From Modestobacter sp. VKM Ac-2982 (lineage in GTDB: Bacteria; Actinomycetota; Actinomycetes; Mycobacteriales; Geodermatophilaceae): DNA of 64,000 nt. Below, one piece after another: positions 8,736-16,622 of this stretch; position 1 is the first letter of the stretch; every line of letters begins with the position of its first letter. A program made the position numbers and the translations under genes. The stretch lies in NCBI RefSeq assembly GCF_026967935.1, contig NZ_JAPVBL010000006.1, forward strand, positions 296,051 through 360,050. Reading direction: 5' to 3'. Below the pieces are notes generated by a model, which saw only the letters and a list, made by a program, of their open reading frames with translations, was not told the DNA's origin and did not search any database.

Positions 8736-10160
8736 ATGACGACATCAGGAGCCAGTGTGACCCCCGTGACCGAGTACACCGGACGGCGCCCCCGTGTCGT
8801 CATCGTCGGGTCCGGGTTCGGCGGTCTCTTCGCCGCCCAGGGCCTGAAGAAGGCCCCGGTCGACATCACGCTCGTGGCGAAGACGAGCCATCACCTCTTC
8901 CAGCCGCTGCTCTACCAAGTGGCGACCGGCATCCTCTCCGAGGGCGAGATCGCCCCGGCCACCCGGGAGATCCTGCGCGACCAGGACAACGCCCGGGTGG
9001 TGCTCGGTGAGGTCACCGACATCGACCTGACCGCCCGCACCGTCACCTCGACCGTCCTCGGCCGCACCACGGTGCACGAGTACGACGAGCTGATCGTGGC
9101 CGCCGGCGCCGGGCAGTCCTACTTCGGCAACGACCAGTTCGCCGAGTTCGCCCCGGGCATGAAGAGCATCGACGACGCCCTGGAGCTGCGCGGCCGCATC
9201 TTCGGCGCCTTCGAGCTCGCCGAGCTGGCCACCGACCCGGGCGAGATCGACCGGCTGCTGACCTTCGTCGTGGTCGGCGCCGGCCCGACCGGGGTGGAGA
9301 TGGCCGGGCAGATCGCCGAGCTGGCCCGCCGCACGCTGCGCAAGGACTTCCGGCGGATCGACCCGACCAGCGCCCGGGTGATCCTGCTCGACGCCGCGCC
9401 GAAGGTGCTGCCGCCGTTCGTCGACAAGCTCGGCCAGAAGGCGCACCGGCAGCTCAACGAGATCGGCGTCGAGGTCCAGCTGGGCGCGATGGTCACCGAC
9501 GTCGACGCCGACGGCATCGTGGTCAAGGACGGCGACGGGCACGAGCGCCGCATCCACGCCGCCACCAAGATCTGGGCGGCGGGCGTGCAGGCCAGCCCGC
9601 TGGGCAAGCTCCTGGGCGAGCAGTCCGGTGCCGCGGTCGACCGCGCCGGCCGGATCTCGGTGCAGGACGACCTCACGCTGCCGGGTCACCCCGAGGTCCA
9701 CGTGGTCGGCGACATGATCTCGCTGAAGCGGCTGCCCGGCGTCGCCCAGGTCGCCATCCAGGGCGGCAAGTTCGCGGCAGACGCCGTCAAGGCGCGCGTC
9801 GCCGGCCGGCCGACCGCCCCGGAGTTCACGTACTTCGACAAGGGCAGCATGGCCACGATCTCGCGGTTCCACGCGGTCGCCGACACCTGGAAGTTCCAGT
9901 TCGGCGGCTTCCTCGCCTGGGTCCTGTGGCTGGGCGTGCACATCATGTACCAGGTGGGCTTCAAGAACCGGTTCACCACGGCGATCCACTGGGCGGTCAG
10001 CTTCCTCGGCCGCGGCCGCTCGCAGCGCACGGCCACCCAGCAGCAGGTGTACGGCCGGCTGGCCCTGGAGGAGCTCGGTGCGGACTTCGAGGTCTCCAAG
10101 ACCGGTGGCCGGCGGCACCTCGGTGAGCCGGTCGACGTGACCGGGCGCGACTCCGCCTGA
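8736..10160 (+). CDS. ndh: type II NADH dehydrogenase (NDH-2)
   Basis: This 474-residue flavoprotein oxidises NADH and passes electrons to menaquinone at the membrane without pumping protons. It has an FAD-binding GSGFGG near residue 27, a second dinucleotide fold VVGAGPTGVEMAGQ (about 186-199) for NADH, the FAD-contact segment VHVVGDM near residue 325, and a C-terminal amphipathic/hydrophobic segment (FGGFLAWVLWLGVHIMYQ) for membrane attachment. Length matches actinobacterial Ndh. GGAGG lies about nine bases before the ATG at 8736. A strong bidirectional terminator follows. Identification of the family is firm. Confidence 0.92.
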   Translation: MTTSGASVTPVTEYTGRRPRVVIVGSGFGGLFAAQGLKKAPVDITLVAKTSHHLFQPLLYQVATGILSEGEIAPATREILRDQDNARVVLGEVTDIDLTARTVTSTVLGRTTVHEYDELIVAAGAGQSYFGNDQFAEFAPGMKSIDDALELRGRIFGAFELAELATDPGEIDRLLTFVVVGAGPTGVEMAGQIAELARRTLRKDFRRIDPTSARVILLDAAPKVLPPFVDKLGQKAHRQLNEIGVEVQLGAMVTDVDADGIVVKDGDGHERRIHAATKIWAAGVQASPLGKLLGEQSGAAVDRAGRISVQDDLTLPGHPEVHVVGDMISLKRLPGVAQVAIQGGKFAADAVKARVAGRPTAPEFTYFDKGSMATISRFHAVADTWKFQFGGFLAWVLWLGVHIMYQVGFKNRFTTAIHWAVSFLGRGRSQRTATQQQVYGRLALEELGADFEVSKTGGRRHLGEPVDVTGRDSA

Positions 10161-10171
10161 TCTGTCCCTGT

Positions 10172-10219
10172 ACGACGACGGCCCCGGTCCCGCTGCTGCG
10201 GGGCCGGGGCCGTCGTCGT
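10172..10219. terminator. bidirectional terminator between ndh and the aldehyde dehydrogenase gene
   Basis: A 22-bp stem (10172-10193 with 10198-10219, one wobble pair) with a 4-base loop lies between the two convergent stop codons. Confidence 0.9.
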
Positions 10220-10229
10220 GCGGGGAGGG

Positions 10230-11690
10230 TCAGAACGGGTAGGCCGGCAGGTCGCCGCGCACCGTGACCCACTGGGTCTCGGTGAACGCCTCGATGTTGG
10301 CCTGCGGGCCACCGTGCCGGGAGCCGGTGCCCGAGGCGCCCACCCCACCGAACGGTGCGACCGCCTCGTCGTTCACCGTCTGGTCGTTGATGTGCACCAG
10401 CCCGGACGGGATCCGCTCGGCCAGCTGCAGGCCGGCGTAGACGTCGCGGGTCAGGATGCCCAGGCTCAATCCGTACTCGGTGCCGGCCGCCATCGCCGCC
10501 ACCTCGTCCAGCGAGGAGAACGGCGTCACCGGTGCGACCGGGCCGAAGATCTCCTCCTGGTAGGCCGGGGAGTCGACCGGCACGTCGCCGAGCACGGTCG
10601 GCCGGTAGAACAGGCCCTCGTAGGTGCCGCCGGTGCGGACCGTGGCCCCGCTGTCGATGCTGGCGGTGACCAGGCCGTGCACCCGGTCGCGCTGCCCCGC
10701 GTCGATGATCGGGCCCAGCGCCACCTGGTCGCGCCAGGTGTCCCCGACCGGCAGGTTCTCGACCTTGCTGGTCAGGATGGCGGTGTACTCCTCGGCGATC
10801 GACTCGTGCACCAGGTGCCGGCTGGTCGCCATGCAGATCTGCCCCTGGTGGGCGAAGGTGCCCCATGCGCCGACCGAGGCGGCGGCGGTCACGTCGACGT
10901 CGCCCATGACGATGAGCGCGGAGTTGCCGCCCAGCTCCAGGTGCGCCCGCTTGAGGTGCTGACCGGCGAGCGCGCCGACCGAGCGGCCGGCCTTGGTGGA
11001 GCCGGTGAAGGCGATGACCCGGACGGCGGGGTCGGTGACCAGCGCCTGCCCGACGTCGGCGCCGCCGGGCAGCACCTGGAACACCCCGGCCGGCACCCCG
11101 GCCTCCTCGAACACCCGCGCGAACACCGCGCCGCCGCAGATGGCGGTGCGCGGGTCGGGCTTGAGGACGACCGCGTTGCCCAGCGCCAGCGCCGGGGCGA
11201 TGGCCCGGATGGCCAGGATGGTGGGCACGTTGAACGGCGCGATCACCCCGACCACGCCGGCCGGCACCCGCCGGGCGAAGGACAGCCGGGGCGAGCCGCT
11301 GCGCAGCAGCTCGCCGTAGGGGTGGCTGGGCAGCGCGGAGGCCTCGTAGCACTCCTGGGCGCTGGTGTGCACCTGGAAGTCGCCGAAGGGCTGGATGGCG
11401 CCGGACTCCCGGGCCAGCCACTCCTTGATCTCCGCGGCGTGCTCGGTGAGCAGGTCACCGGCCCGGCGGAGCACCGCGGCGCGCTGCTCGAACGGCAGCG
11501 CCGCCCACTCCCGCTGGGCCTGGGCGGCGCGGGCGCCGGCCTTCTCCACGTCGGCGGGGGTGGCCTTGCCGACCTCACCGAGCTCGGCACCGGTGGCCGG
11601 CTCGACCGCGGTGTAGGTGCCCCCGCTGCCGTCGGTCCAGGAACCGGTCCAGATCTTGCCGCGCCACGCGCCGTCCTCGAGCAGTGCCAT
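10230..11690 (-). CDS. aldehyde dehydrogenase, probable aromatic (benzaldehyde) type
   Basis: This 486-residue NAD(P)-dependent aldehyde dehydrogenase shows GVIAPFNVPT, FTGSTKAG, LELGGNSA (catalytic Glu region), HQGQICMATSR (catalytic Cys) and EEIFGPVAPV. The HQGQICM block and overall pattern resemble benzaldehyde/vanillin dehydrogenases, but no aromatic degradation genes are adjacent, so the substrate is uncertain. I chose the ATG at 11690 (MALLEDGAW), preceded by GAGGA, over an in-frame ATG at 11735. It is unlike the GabD2-type enzyme at 3846 in its catalytic block, so it is not a recent duplicate of it. Confidence 0.82.
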   Translation of the reverse strand: MALLEDGAWRGKIWTGSWTDGSGGTYTAVEPATGAELGEVGKATPADVEKAGARAAQAQREWAALPFEQRAAVLRRAGDLLTEHAAEIKEWLARESGAIQPFGDFQVHTSAQECYEASALPSHPYGELLRSGSPRLSFARRVPAGVVGVIAPFNVPTILAIRAIAPALALGNAVVLKPDPRTAICGGAVFARVFEEAGVPAGVFQVLPGGADVGQALVTDPAVRVIAFTGSTKAGRSVGALAGQHLKRAHLELGGNSALIVMGDVDVTAAASVGAWGTFAHQGQICMATSRHLVHESIAEEYTAILTSKVENLPVGDTWRDQVALGPIIDAGQRDRVHGLVTASIDSGATVRTGGTYEGLFYRPTVLGDVPVDSPAYQEEIFGPVAPVTPFSSLDEVAAMAAGTEYGLSLGILTRDVYAGLQLAERIPSGLVHINDQTVNDEAVAPFGGVGASGTGSRHGGPQANIEAFTETQWVTVRGDLPAYPF

Positions 11691-11759
11691 GTGGTCCTCG
11701 TCTCGTCGATGAGTCGTCGTTGCCGGTTGTGCCATGTGCGCGCTCCCGCGTCATCCCTG

Positions 11760-11776
11760 CTTCCGTCCGGCGGAAG
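11760..11776. promoter_or_regulatory. short inverted repeat upstream of the aldehyde dehydrogenase gene
   Basis: CTTCCG-N5-CGGAAG lies about 70 bases upstream of the ATG at 11690 and downstream of the DsbA-like stop. It could be an operator for the dehydrogenase or a weak terminator for the DsbA-like gene; the sequence alone does not decide. Confidence 0.3.
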
Positions 11777-11839
11777 TCAGGAGCTGTGGAGCATCCGGGT
11801 CAGCGTCGCACGCCGCGGCGGCCGCTCCCCCGCCTCGGC

Positions 11840-12556
11840 TCAGCGGTGCTGCCGGCGACTGCCCCCGTGCCAGTCCTCCTGCTGGCCGGCGGCGTCGGCA
11901 GGCACGCCGAAGGAGGGCAGCTGGGGCCGCTCCCGCAGGCTCCGCTTGAGCTCGGCGAAGCCGGGGAAGCTCGCCAGGCCGACCACGTGGTCCCACAGCG
12001 CGACGGCCTCCTCCTCCGAGGGCAGCCGGCTGATCACCGGGCCGAAGAAGGCCACCCCCTCCGGCGGCTGGAAGTGCAGGATCGGGGTGCCCACGTCCTT
12101 GCCGGTCAGCGCGAGCGCCTCGTCGGTCTCGGCGCGCAGCTCCGCGTCCCAGGACTCGTCGTCCAGTGCGGTGGCCAGCTCGGCCGGCAGACCGAGCTCG
12201 GCGAGCACCGGGGCGAGGAACTCCCGGGTGCCCCGCCGCCCCGGGTCCTCGCCCTCGGCGGGGGCTGTCTCGAAGACCTGCCGGCCCAGCGCCTCGTACA
12301 GGTCGCCCACCACGTCCGGGCCGTGCTCGGCCCGGGCCCTGGCCGCCACGCGCAGCAGCCGCAACCCGGCGGTGTGGCCGGCCTCGTACTCCGGCGGGAA
12401 CTGGGCCGCGTAGTCGACGTGGGCGTTGAGCAGCCGCAGCGAGATGAACCGCCACTCGACCCGGTGGTCGCGCTGGGCGCTGACCATCCGGACCCACTTG
12501 CTGGTCATCCAGGCGAAGGGACACACCGGGTCGAAGTAGAAGCGCAGGTCGGCCAT
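11840..12556 (-). CDS. DsbA-family thioredoxin-fold protein, mycothiol-dependent nitroreductase-like
   Basis: The 238-residue protein starts MADLRFYFDPVCPFAW, a DsbA-type thioredoxin fold with the active-site Cys at residue 12 and an inserted helical domain. The motif is CPFA, so the second Cys of a CxxC pair is replaced by Ala: only one thiol is available. The W-M-T-S-K-W that follows resembles the actinobacterial family that includes Rv2466c, a mycothiol-dependent reductase. A cis-Pro loop is probably in DVGTPILHFQPP. I chose the ATG at 12556; a GTG one codon upstream is equally possible. It is divergent from the GGDEF gene. The reductase role is inferred from family resemblance. Confidence 0.78.
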   Translation of the reverse strand: MADLRFYFDPVCPFAWMTSKWVRMVSAQRDHRVEWRFISLRLLNAHVDYAAQFPPEYEAGHTAGLRLLRVAARARAEHGPDVVGDLYEALGRQVFETAPAEGEDPGRRGTREFLAPVLAELGLPAELATALDDESWDAELRAETDEALALTGKDVGTPILHFQPPEGVAFFGPVISRLPSEEEAVALWDHVVGLASFPGFAELKRSLRERPQLPSFGVPADAAGQQEDWHGGSRRQHR

Positions 12557-12699
12557 CACCCGACCGTAGCCCCGGAGCAGCGGCAGCACCTGGGGACGGC
12601 GACCCGCCGCCGGATCACCCGGACGGGTCGGCCCGGGGGGCCGATGGTGCAGGCTCGTGCCCGGATCGCTGATGCACGCGGTGACATGGAGAGCGGCAG

Positions 12700-13662
12700 G
12701 TGGACGAGGTGACGGCGGACCGACGGGTCCCGGCCCGGGTCGGGTTGCTGGCCCTGCTGTACGGGACGGGCGGGCTGTTCTGCGTGGCCGGCGCGCTGCG
12801 ACCGATGCACCCCGAGACCCCGGTGGCCCTCACCGGGGTGCTGGCCGCCGTGGGGATCGGTGGCGCAGCCGCGCTCCTCGCGCGCGGCGACCGGCTGTCG
12901 CAGGCCGGCGGGCACACCGCCCTGGCCGGCGTCTCGCTGCTGGTCGCCCTGCTCGCCTCCCGGTCGGTCACCGCCGTCGGCATCGTCGGGCTCGGCCCGG
13001 TGCTCATCGCGATCGGGCTCTACGCGGCACACTTCTGCTCTCTGCCCGCGGCCCGGGCCCACGCCGGGCTGGCGGTCGGGGCGGCGAGCCTGGGCGCTGC
13101 TGTCGCCCTCCCCTCGGCCGCGGCGCTCCCGTGGCTGATGACCGCGGTCAGCGCCCTGCTCCTCACCGAGGCCCACGCCCGGCTCAACAGCGCCCTGCGC
13201 ACCGCTGCGGCCACCGATCCGCTCACCGGCCTGCCCAACCGCCGGTCCTGGGAGGCCGAGGCCGGCCGGAGCCTGGCGCGGGCACTGCGCAGCGACGAAC
13301 CGCTGACGGTCGCCGTCCTGGACCTCGACGACTTCAAGGCGGTCAACGACCGCGACGGGCACGGCTCCGGCGACCGGTTGCTGCAGCAGGTGGCCGACCA
13401 CTGGCAGTCACGGCTGCGCACCGCCGACCTGCTCGGCCGGTACGGCGGCGACGAGTTCGTGCTGTGCCTGCCCGCCACCGACGGGCCGGGCGCGCGGGAG
13501 CTGATCACCCGGCTGGACGGCGGGCCGATCGGCTGGTCCGTGGGGACGGCGACCGCCCGCGCCGGTGACTCGTTGGCCACCCTGCTGCAGCGGGCCGACG
13601 CGGAGCTGTACGCCGGCAAGCGGCTCCGCCGGCTGGTGGCCCGCCGCGACGGGGACGGCTGA
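12700..13662 (+). CDS. membrane-bound diguanylate cyclase (GGDEF protein)
   Basis: The 320-residue protein has about six predicted membrane helices in residues 10-165 and a C-terminal GGDEF domain (about 165-315). The signature RYGGDEF is intact, the substrate-binding DLDDFKAVND is present, and an RxxD inhibitory site (RTAD) lies five residues before GGDEF, so the enzyme should make cyclic di-GMP from GTP and be feedback-inhibited. The membrane part probably senses a signal, as in MASE-type sensors, but I do not recognise its class. The start is a GTG with GGAGA about eight bases upstream. It stands alone. Confidence 0.88.
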   Translation: MDEVTADRRVPARVGLLALLYGTGGLFCVAGALRPMHPETPVALTGVLAAVGIGGAAALLARGDRLSQAGGHTALAGVSLLVALLASRSVTAVGIVGLGPVLIAIGLYAAHFCSLPAARAHAGLAVGAASLGAAVALPSAAALPWLMTAVSALLLTEAHARLNSALRTAAATDPLTGLPNRRSWEAEAGRSLARALRSDEPLTVAVLDLDDFKAVNDRDGHGSGDRLLQQVADHWQSRLRTADLLGRYGGDEFVLCLPATDGPGARELITRLDGGPIGWSVGTATARAGDSLATLLQRADAELYAGKRLRRLVARRDGDG

Positions 13663-13723
13663 CCCCGAGCCGACCAGCGCCGAGGGGTGCCGCCCCAGCG
13701 GCCGGACCTTCGACAGGTGCTCC

Positions 13724-14353
13724 TCAGCGATCGGCGAGTGCCACGCGCACGCCGAGTGCCACCAGGACCGTGCCGGTGACCCGCTCGAACGCGATGCGCA
13801 CCCGGCCCCGGGACAGCATGCGGCCGAGCGGCGCGACGGCCAGGGAGAACAGTCGCCACCAGAGCACGGCCAGGCCCAGGACCACGGCCGCCAGCACGGC
13901 GGTGGTGGCCGGCACCGGCTCCCCGGGAGAGACGAACTGCGGGATCAGGGTGAGGAAGAGCAGGGCGACCTTCGGGTTGAGCAGGTTGGTCACCAGGCCC
14001 TGCCGGAAGGCCGTGCCCCGCGTTGCCGCCGCCGGCGCCGGCGTCGGCTGCGGCGTGCCGGGCTCCCTCCGCCGGGTGTGCCACAGCGCGGCCAGGCCCA
14101 GGTAGACCAGGTAGACCGCCCCGGCCAGCTTGACCATGGTGAAGGCGGTGGCCGACGCGGCGAGGACCGCCGACAGGCCGATCACGGCGGCGGTGGCGTG
14201 TACCGCGATCCCCGTGCAGCACCCGAGACCGGTCCACCAGGCCGCCGGGACGCCGCCGCGCACACCGTTGCGCAGGACGAGGGCCATGTCCGGACCTGGC
14301 GTGAGGGTCAGGAGCGTGACCACGAGCAGGAAGGGCACGAGCTGGACAGGCAC
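13724..14353 (-). CDS. LysE/RhtB-family amino acid exporter
   Basis: The 209-residue membrane protein has six predicted helices. It starts MPVQLVPFLLVVTLLTLTPGPDMALVLRNGVRGG, where the TPGPD motif in the first helix end is diagnostic for LysE/RhtB exporters. A second landmark is the LLNPKVALLFL segment in the middle (NPK motif). Members export amino acids or related compounds by proton antiport; the substrate cannot be told. It stands alone, 33 bases downstream of the coiled-coil gene on the same strand, so weak read-through coupling is possible. Confidence 0.88.
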   Translation of the reverse strand: MPVQLVPFLLVVTLLTLTPGPDMALVLRNGVRGGVPAAWWTGLGCCTGIAVHATAAVIGLSAVLAASATAFTMVKLAGAVYLVYLGLAALWHTRRREPGTPQPTPAPAAATRGTAFRQGLVTNLLNPKVALLFLTLIPQFVSPGEPVPATTAVLAAVVLGLAVLWWRLFSLAVAPLGRMLSRGRVRIAFERVTGTVLVALGVRVALADR

Positions 14354-14386
14354 CCGGCCACCCTAGGCAGCGACCACCCCCCGCGC

Positions 14387-15355
14387 TCAGGGCCTCCCGT
14401 CCGCCAGCCCCCGGGCTCGCTCGGCAGCACGGTCGCTGATCGCGGCAGCGGTGCGCGACCGGCGGACGGCGGCATCCCGCCGCCGTTCGGCCTGCTGGAC
14501 CGCACCGGCGGCATCCGCCGCCCGCCGCTCGACCCGGCGGAGCTCCTCGGCCAGCCGGGTGGCCTGCACCTGCAGGTCGTCGCACCGGCCGACCGCCCCG
14601 GACAGCTGCTGTTCGGCCGAGTCGGCTGCCGCGGCGGCGTCCCGAGCCACCTGGGCGGCGTCCTCGGCGTCCTGCCGGGCCTGGGCCAGCTCCCGGCGGC
14701 GCTGCTCCTCGGCCTCCCGGCGTTCCTCGGCCTCCCGGCGGCGCTGCTCCTCCCGGCGCTGATCCGCCGCGTCGGCGCCCGCATCCGCCTCGGCTCCCGC
14801 AGCTCCCGCTGGGTCCCTCTCGGCCGCGGCCGGACCGGAGGTGAGCGGGAGCGCCACCGCGCCGCTCAGGTCGACCGGCCCGAGGCCGCTGTAGGACAGC
14901 GCCGTGGTCAGCCGGCCGGCCTGCAGCGCGACCCCGGCGTCGGGATCGGCGATCGCGGCCCGCAGCGTGCTCTCCACCTGCTCGGCGACCGCGCTGCTGA
15001 CGTCGTGGCCCTCCCGGTGCGCCACCGCGCGCGCCTCGCGCGCCAGCGCGGCGACCACCTGGTTGCGCTGGCGGCCCAGCGCGCGCAGCTGGTCGGCGGA
15101 GAGGTCGGCCTGTGCCTGCCGGAGCAGGTCGCCGAGCTCGAGCAGCTGGTCGACCTCCCCAGGCCGGCGACGGGCCAGCAGGTTGCACACCCAGGCCGCC
15201 GTCGTGGGTTTGGGCAACGCGGCGACCGCCTTCGCCAGCGCCTTGTCCCCGGCGGCCCGAGCCCGGTCCCGGGCCGCGGTGCGGGCGGCGATGAACTCCT
15301 CGGGCGCGACGGCGTAGAGCTCCTCGGCGATGGGGTGCAGGCCGTCGTCGTCCAG
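14387..15355 (-). CDS. conserved actinobacterial coiled-coil protein with probable CTG start
   Basis: The protein is about 322 residues. Residues 1-165 are a conserved helical domain (ELYAVAPEEF, KPTTAAWVCNLL and RLTTALSYSGLG) that I recognise from many actinobacterial hypothetical proteins. Residues about 175-320 are a highly charged Arg/Glu/Ala coiled coil. No ATG, GTG or TTG opens the conserved domain in frame: the first ATG (15217) would remove the first 46 residues including the EEF block. A GGAGG stands seven bases before a CTG at 15355, which I take as the start. The gene lies 21 bases after the SDR gene on the same strand, so the two are probably co-transcribed. Function is unknown. 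Confidence 0.7.
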   Translation of the reverse strand: MDDDGLHPIAEELYAVAPEEFIAARTAARDRARAAGDKALAKAVAALPKPTTAAWVCNLLARRRPGEVDQLLELGDLLRQAQADLSADQLRALGRQRNQVVAALAREARAVAHREGHDVSSAVAEQVESTLRAAIADPDAGVALQAGRLTTALSYSGLGPVDLSGAVALPLTSGPAAAERDPAGAAGAEADAGADAADQRREEQRRREAEERREAEEQRRRELAQARQDAEDAAQVARDAAAAADSAEQQLSGAVGRCDDLQVQATRLAEELRRVERRAADAAGAVQQAERRRDAAVRRSRTAAAISDRAAERARGLADGRP

Positions 15356-15376
15356 CTCGGCACCTCCCTCGTGCGG

Positions 15377-16189
15377 TCAGGGGCGGCGCCAGTCGTCCGA
15401 CGTCAGGTCGGAGCCGGCCTGCGGGCCCATCTGCATCATGCCGCCGTCGACGGCCCAGGAGGCGCCGGTGACGTAGCCGGCGGCGTCCGAGGCGAGGAAC
15501 GCCACGACGGCGGCGACCTCCCGGGCGTCGCCGGGGCGGGGCACCGGGATGCCCGGCCGGCGCTTGCCGGGCGCGGTCGGGTCCTCGTCCTCCTGCCCGG
15601 TCATCGCCGTGGCGATCTCCCCGGGGGCGACCGCGTTGACGGTGATGCCGTGCTCGCCCAGCTCGAGGGCGGCGACCCGGGTCAGCAGCCCGAGCCCGCC
15701 CTTGGCCGCGCTGTAGGCGGCGTTGCCCACCCGGGGCAGGTGCTCGTGCACGCTCGTGATGTTGATGATCCGGCCCCCTCGGCCGGCGTCGACCATCCGG
15801 CGGGCGGCGCGCTGCAGGCAGAGGAACGCGCCGTCGAGGTCGGTGGCGAGCACGGTGCGCCAGGTCTCCCAGTCGGTGTCCAGGACGGTCGACACGTGCC
15901 CGGTGCCGGCGTCGTTGACCAGCACGTCGAGGCCGCCGAGCGCGTCCGCCAGGTCGTCGACGACGGCGGCGGCACCGGGCAGCCGGGTGAGGTCCAGGTG
16001 CCGCAGCTCGGCGCGCCGGCCGGCCCGGCGGACCAGCTCGACGGTCTCCTCGCCCATGGCGCGGTCGCGGTACCAGGTGACGCCGACGTCGCAGCCGGAC
16101 TCGGCCAGGGCCACGGCGATCGCCCGGCCCATGCCCGACTCCGACCCGGTGACGACGGCGACGCGCGACTGCTGACCGGTCCGGCTCAT
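15377..16189 (-). CDS. short-chain dehydrogenase/reductase (SDR)
   Basis: The 270-residue classical SDR has VTGSESGMGRA (cofactor glycine motif TGxxxGxG, residues about 14-21), VNDAGTG (variant of NNAG), the catalytic Ser in INITSVHEH, YSAAK (Tyr/Lys pair) and VNAVAPGEIATAM. It should catalyse NAD(P)-dependent oxidation or reduction of an alcohol/carbonyl; sugar and polyol dehydrogenases are close in pattern, but the substrate is unknown. It is divergent from the GntR regulator at 16269 and upstream of the coiled-coil gene in the same direction. Confidence 0.87.
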   Translation of the reverse strand: MSRTGQQSRVAVVTGSESGMGRAIAVALAESGCDVGVTWYRDRAMGEETVELVRRAGRRAELRHLDLTRLPGAAAVVDDLADALGGLDVLVNDAGTGHVSTVLDTDWETWRTVLATDLDGAFLCLQRAARRMVDAGRGGRIINITSVHEHLPRVGNAAYSAAKGGLGLLTRVAALELGEHGITVNAVAPGEIATAMTGQEDEDPTAPGKRRPGIPVPRPGDAREVAAVVAFLASDAAGYVTGASWAVDGGMMQMGPQAGSDLTSDDWRRP

Positions 16190-16233
16190 GGGTGGCCGCT
16201 ACCCGCTCCCGACGGTCCGGACGCACGGGGACT

Positions 16234-16262
16234 TGTTCTAGTCCGCATAGAACAGTTAGATT
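16234..16262 (+). promoter_or_regulatory. promoter of the GntR gene (leaderless)
   Basis: TTGTTC (16234-16239) and TAGATT (16257-16262) are spaced by 17 bases, close to a vegetative -35/-10 pair. Transcription would begin near 16269, the GTG start itself; no Shine-Dalgarno sequence is present. Confidence 0.5.
16235..16253. promoter_or_regulatory. palindromic operator candidate of the GntR regulator
   Basis: GTTCTA-N7-TAGAAC is a perfect 6-bp-arm palindrome directly upstream of, and almost touching, the -10 element of the GntR gene. Its position between the divergent SDR and GntR genes suits autorepression and possibly control of the SDR gene. Confidence 0.6.
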
Positions 16263-16268
16263 GCCGGC

Positions 16269-16622
16269 GTGCTGGTGCGCATCGACCCCGACTCCCCTGC
16301 ACCGCTGCACGCGCAGATCTCCGCGGCCGTGCGGCGGGGCATCGCCGTGGGCGACATCGCCCCGGGAGAGCGCCTCCCCGGCGCCCGCGACCTCGCGGCC
16401 GCGCTCGGGGTCAACCTGCACACCGTGCTGCGGGGCTACCAGGAGCTGCGGGCCGAGGGCCTGGTCGAGCTGCGGCGCGGCCGCGGTGCCCAGGTGCGCC
16501 CGGACGCCGCGCCGGCGGTCGCCGCGCTGCGCCAGGCGGTGCACGCCCTGGTCGAGGAGGCGCGGCGCCTCGGGCTCAGCGCCGCCGAGGTCACCGAGAT
16601 GGTCAGAGAGGCGATGGCGTGA
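16269..16622 (+). CDS. GntR-family transcriptional regulator, YtrA type
   Basis: The 117-residue protein has an N-terminal GntR winged helix (PLHAQISAAVRRGIAVGDIAPGERLPGARDLAAALGVNLHTVLRGYQELRAEGLV, with conserved PGERLP and a recognition helix around NLHTVLRGY). Only about 45 residues follow, the short helical tail of the YtrA subfamily. Such repressors usually control an adjacent ABC transporter or membrane protein; here the last base triplet overlaps a DUF1648 membrane protein gene (GTGA). The GTG start has no ribosome-binding site and lies six bases after a -10 box. A palindrome at 16235-16253 is the likely operator. Confidence 0.87.
   Translation: MLVRIDPDSPAPLHAQISAAVRRGIAVGDIAPGERLPGARDLAAALGVNLHTVLRGYQELRAEGLVELRRGRGAQVRPDAAPAVAALRQAVHALVEEARRLGLSAAEVTEMVREAMA

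Noticed and set aside
13020-16544. Minus-strand open frame of 1174 codons spanning GGDEF to GntR genes
   Set aside because: It overlaps five better-supported genes on both strands and has Arg/Gly/Pro-rich low-complexity translation typical of antisense frames in high-GC DNA.
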